A DNA stretch of 64,000 nucleotides from Agelas oroides (taxonomy: Eukaryota > Porifera > Demospongiae > Agelasida > Agelasidae). The notes under the pieces were generated by a model. It worked only from the letters and a program-made list of their open reading frames with translations. It was not told the origin of the DNA and searched no databases. The position numbers and the translations under genes were made by a program. Of the stretch, positions 62,070 through 64,000 are shown one piece after another (within the stretch, counting starts at the first letter, position 1; every line of letters starts with the position of its first letter). Location of the stretch: assembly GCA_949130485.1 (NCBI GenBank), contig OX422199.1, positions 3,768,402 to 3,832,401 of the forward strand, written 5' to 3'.

Positions 62070-62210
62070 ATATTATTTGATGGGTGAGAAGGCAATATGG
62101 CTGGATATTGCATGAGTGTGCGGCCGTATTTTCTTGAGCCGCAGACGAGTGAAAATACAGCACAAGAGTGCAATATCCAGCCATATTGCCTTCTCACACA
62201 TCAAATAATA
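62070..62210. repeat. 141-bp palindromic MITE-like element
   Basis: Arms of about 42 bp (62070-62111 and 62169-62210) pair almost perfectly, for example GAAGGCAATATGGCTGGATA with its reverse complement. The centre holds GTGAAAATAC / GTATTTTC. Related but diverged sequences lie at 40600-40740 and 41370-41450. Confidence 0.8.
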
Positions 62211-62524
62211 GATTTATTATATACTACTCTGATTTAGCAGTACCTAGCAGATAGACAGCTAGCTACTGCTACTATAACTTCTTTGAAACGTATCTGTGCA
62301 GCCAAATCCATCCTCATCTTTGAAAATGAAGTCAAATATATACATGTATGCTCGTACTTGAGCTTGTACTGTGTGGTTAGGCCTTGTGACTTACAATGTA
62401 GTCCCCGTGATGTAGAGATCTTCCACAAACTTCCAATATATCCGCTGACCACCCTTCTGTATATGGAAAATACATAACATTGTACTTTCATGCCTGGCAT
62501 GTTAATGATAATTATATGCAAGTA

Positions 62525-63109
62525 CCTGAAGAGTCCTCCTAGGATTTGCCAGGCAATTACACACAGTCTTGAGTAGGTGTGGAGGGTCAGAGAAAAAGAG
62601 TATCTCACGGTCAGGTGCAGATGGGTTTGCCATCTTGTGTTTGACTCCAGTGGCATCTGCAGCTACCAGCTGAATGAAGCGCCTGTTGGCTGAGTAGCCA
62701 TCCAGTGTTGTGCCTACCACCCTAAAGCCACATCGTTCAATACAAAAGACAGCTTCAAAGAAGAGAGAAGCCAGCTGGTCACCACAAGTTGACTTGCAAG
62801 GAAAGGTGGCATATGGAAATTTGAGATTGATGAAGAGTCCCCTTACCATGAACACGAAGACAGAAGATGCCAAAGCTGGTGAAGCTGAAGAAGATCCCTG
62901 CTGAAACTGAATCAGATCCTTGTTGACATTGCCAAGGTTCACAAACCCCACCAGTTCACCACTTGTCTTGTCGTACACAAGATCTTCTTTGGTATGCATC
63001 TCGTCACCAAGGAGACAGACATGCTTCTGAAAATCTACCATAGTCAGCTCCTCCCAAACCTTTTTGCTATACGGCATTACAATTAATTTGCTGTCTATTT
63101 CTATGTACC
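62525..63109 (-). CDS. P-element/THAP9-type transposase exon
   Basis: A minus-strand exon runs from an acceptor GATTGCACAG at 63110 to a donor GTACTT at 62524. It encodes the RNase H-like core of P-element-type transposases: HVCLLGDEMHTKEDLVYDK with the first catalytic Asp, GELVGFVNLG, VVGTTLDGYSANRRFIQL and ILFFSDPPHLLKTVCNCLAN. The exon is open throughout, but neither the N-terminal THAP domain nor the C-terminal exons were found within the window. It may be part of a transposon or a domesticated gene. It lies inside or downstream of the last visible intron of the IQ/ankyrin gene, on the opposite strand. Confidence 0.75.
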
Positions 63110-64000
63110 TGTGCAATCATTGAATTTCCCATGCTGGAGATTACATAGATCAACGTACGCTTGCTCAGGGTTGCCGTTGCAGACCTGATAGCCTTGCAAA
63201 ACATTCAGAATGGTAGTGAGCACAGCAACACTGCCCACATGCTTCTGGATGTTGAGCGCTTTGGGCATCTCTACTTCTCTATACCCAATGCAGTAAGTGT
63301 TCAGCTGAAATCATCAGCTACTCGGACTGTGATAACTGCAACTGGCTCCCGCCTATATACTTCCATGTGGCACACAATGAGTTCAGGAGTCACACTTGGT
63401 ACATGTACCCATTCTGAGGAGAAGGCAAAGCCAAATGTCCGCACTCTCTGCATCAACGATCTGAGTGAGTCAACTGGTGCTTCTATCTACTGTGTCAGAG
63501 GAATCGAAACGATCAGTTGAGGTGGGTCCGGCTGTGGTTCTGGGACCTTTTGCAAGTAGGTACCACCTTAGCTTCTCTAGAGGAACTGACACTGTAAGTT
63601 TTGCTCAGGTAGTACCTCTTCTTGTGCTTCAGTCTGGATTTTCTCCCCATCTAGAGAAAGTGTGAAAAATAGTCATAAGTTTTCTTCTTGTAACTCACTT
63701 AGGATACTTAGCCTTTTGAAAACAATGTTTGATGGGCACACAGTAATCACTAAAGGACTGACTGTAGAGGAAAATTTTGCCTTCTGTTAACTTTTAAAGG
63801 TACAGAATGTACCCCATCTAAAATCAGCTGTTGCAACCTACTATGCCACAGAGTGATGACAGAACAACCTAGAGTCATAAAAAAAAACACCTAGGGGCAT
63901 GGTACTGGCACTGTACAATGTCCTCCAAAAGTTTCTAACATACACCTCATACCACTGGGCAACTAGAGGTACAGAAAAGGTCTAGTATCAGTACAGCTAG
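63110..64000. other. Unassigned stretch at the window end
   Basis: A plus-strand ORF at 63161-63520 and the donor-like GCAGTAAGTG near 63290 give a possible exon, but no domain is recognised. On the minus strand the upstream exons of the transposase should lie here or beyond, yet no THAP motif was found. Confidence 0.3.

Overview
This window is nuclear DNA from a metazoan, most likely a demosponge. The reasons are spliced GT-AG genes with short introns, class C GPCR ectodomains, Calx-beta exons, an ankyrin-Roco-death protein, a beta-helix multi-membrane-span protein and a kinase-Kelch protein, all packed among many small DNA transposons. The taxonomic call is inference from gene content, since no marker gene is present.

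Layout. 1-3.3 kb: a decayed minus-strand class C GPCR ectodomain and a rearranged partial copy of it. 4.8-10.4 kb: a segmental duplication carrying a kinase / coiled-coil / Kelch gene (copy 1 is open except for three in-frame TGAs; copy 2 is degenerate). 10.4-19 kb: a transposon nest. A TTAA-ended element holds a full-length non-LTR retrotransposon with a restriction-like endonuclease and a 0.6 kb MITE. 19.2-23.3 kb: an intact Ty3/gypsy-type LTR retrotransposon inserted just after the ATG of a small host exon. 24.5-27.8 kb: an intact gene for a large beta-helix protein with about nine membrane spans. 28.7-30.9 kb: broken Calx-beta exons. 32.4-33.2 kb: a frameshifted death-domain fragment and a membrane-span exon. 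33.65-34.7 kb: a 29-bp minisatellite. 35.0-40.3 kb (minus): an ankyrin-ROC-COR-death-death gene in three or more exons. 40.3-54.4 kb: mostly repeats, including a large inverted repeat (48.6-49.5 / 51.2-52.4 kb) whose right arm carries a truncated copy of the 14-17 kb retrotransposon. 54.4-61.9 kb (plus): nine exons of an IQ-motif/ankyrin gene resembling IQANK1, continuing past the window. 62.5-63.1 kb (minus): one exon of a P-element/THAP9-type transposase.

The window dates its own insertions. A second copy of the TTAA element at 44.7-45.8 kb preserves the empty sites of both insertions in the 13.7-18.5 kb nest. The left arm of the large inverted repeat preserves the empty site of the truncated retrotransposon in the right arm. 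At least seven members of one TIR family (ends TAGYCTCG...CGAGRCTA) are present; five whose two ends lie in the window show 8-10 bp target-site duplications, and a sixth shows an imperfect 9-bp one.

The apparently functional genes are the beta-helix membrane protein, the Roco-death protein, the IQ/ankyrin protein and the two retrotransposon polyproteins. Single-base frameshifts affect several other gene remnants while four ORFs of over 1000 codons are intact, which favours real pseudogenes over assembly error. All coordinates and splice sites were read by eye and no searches were run.
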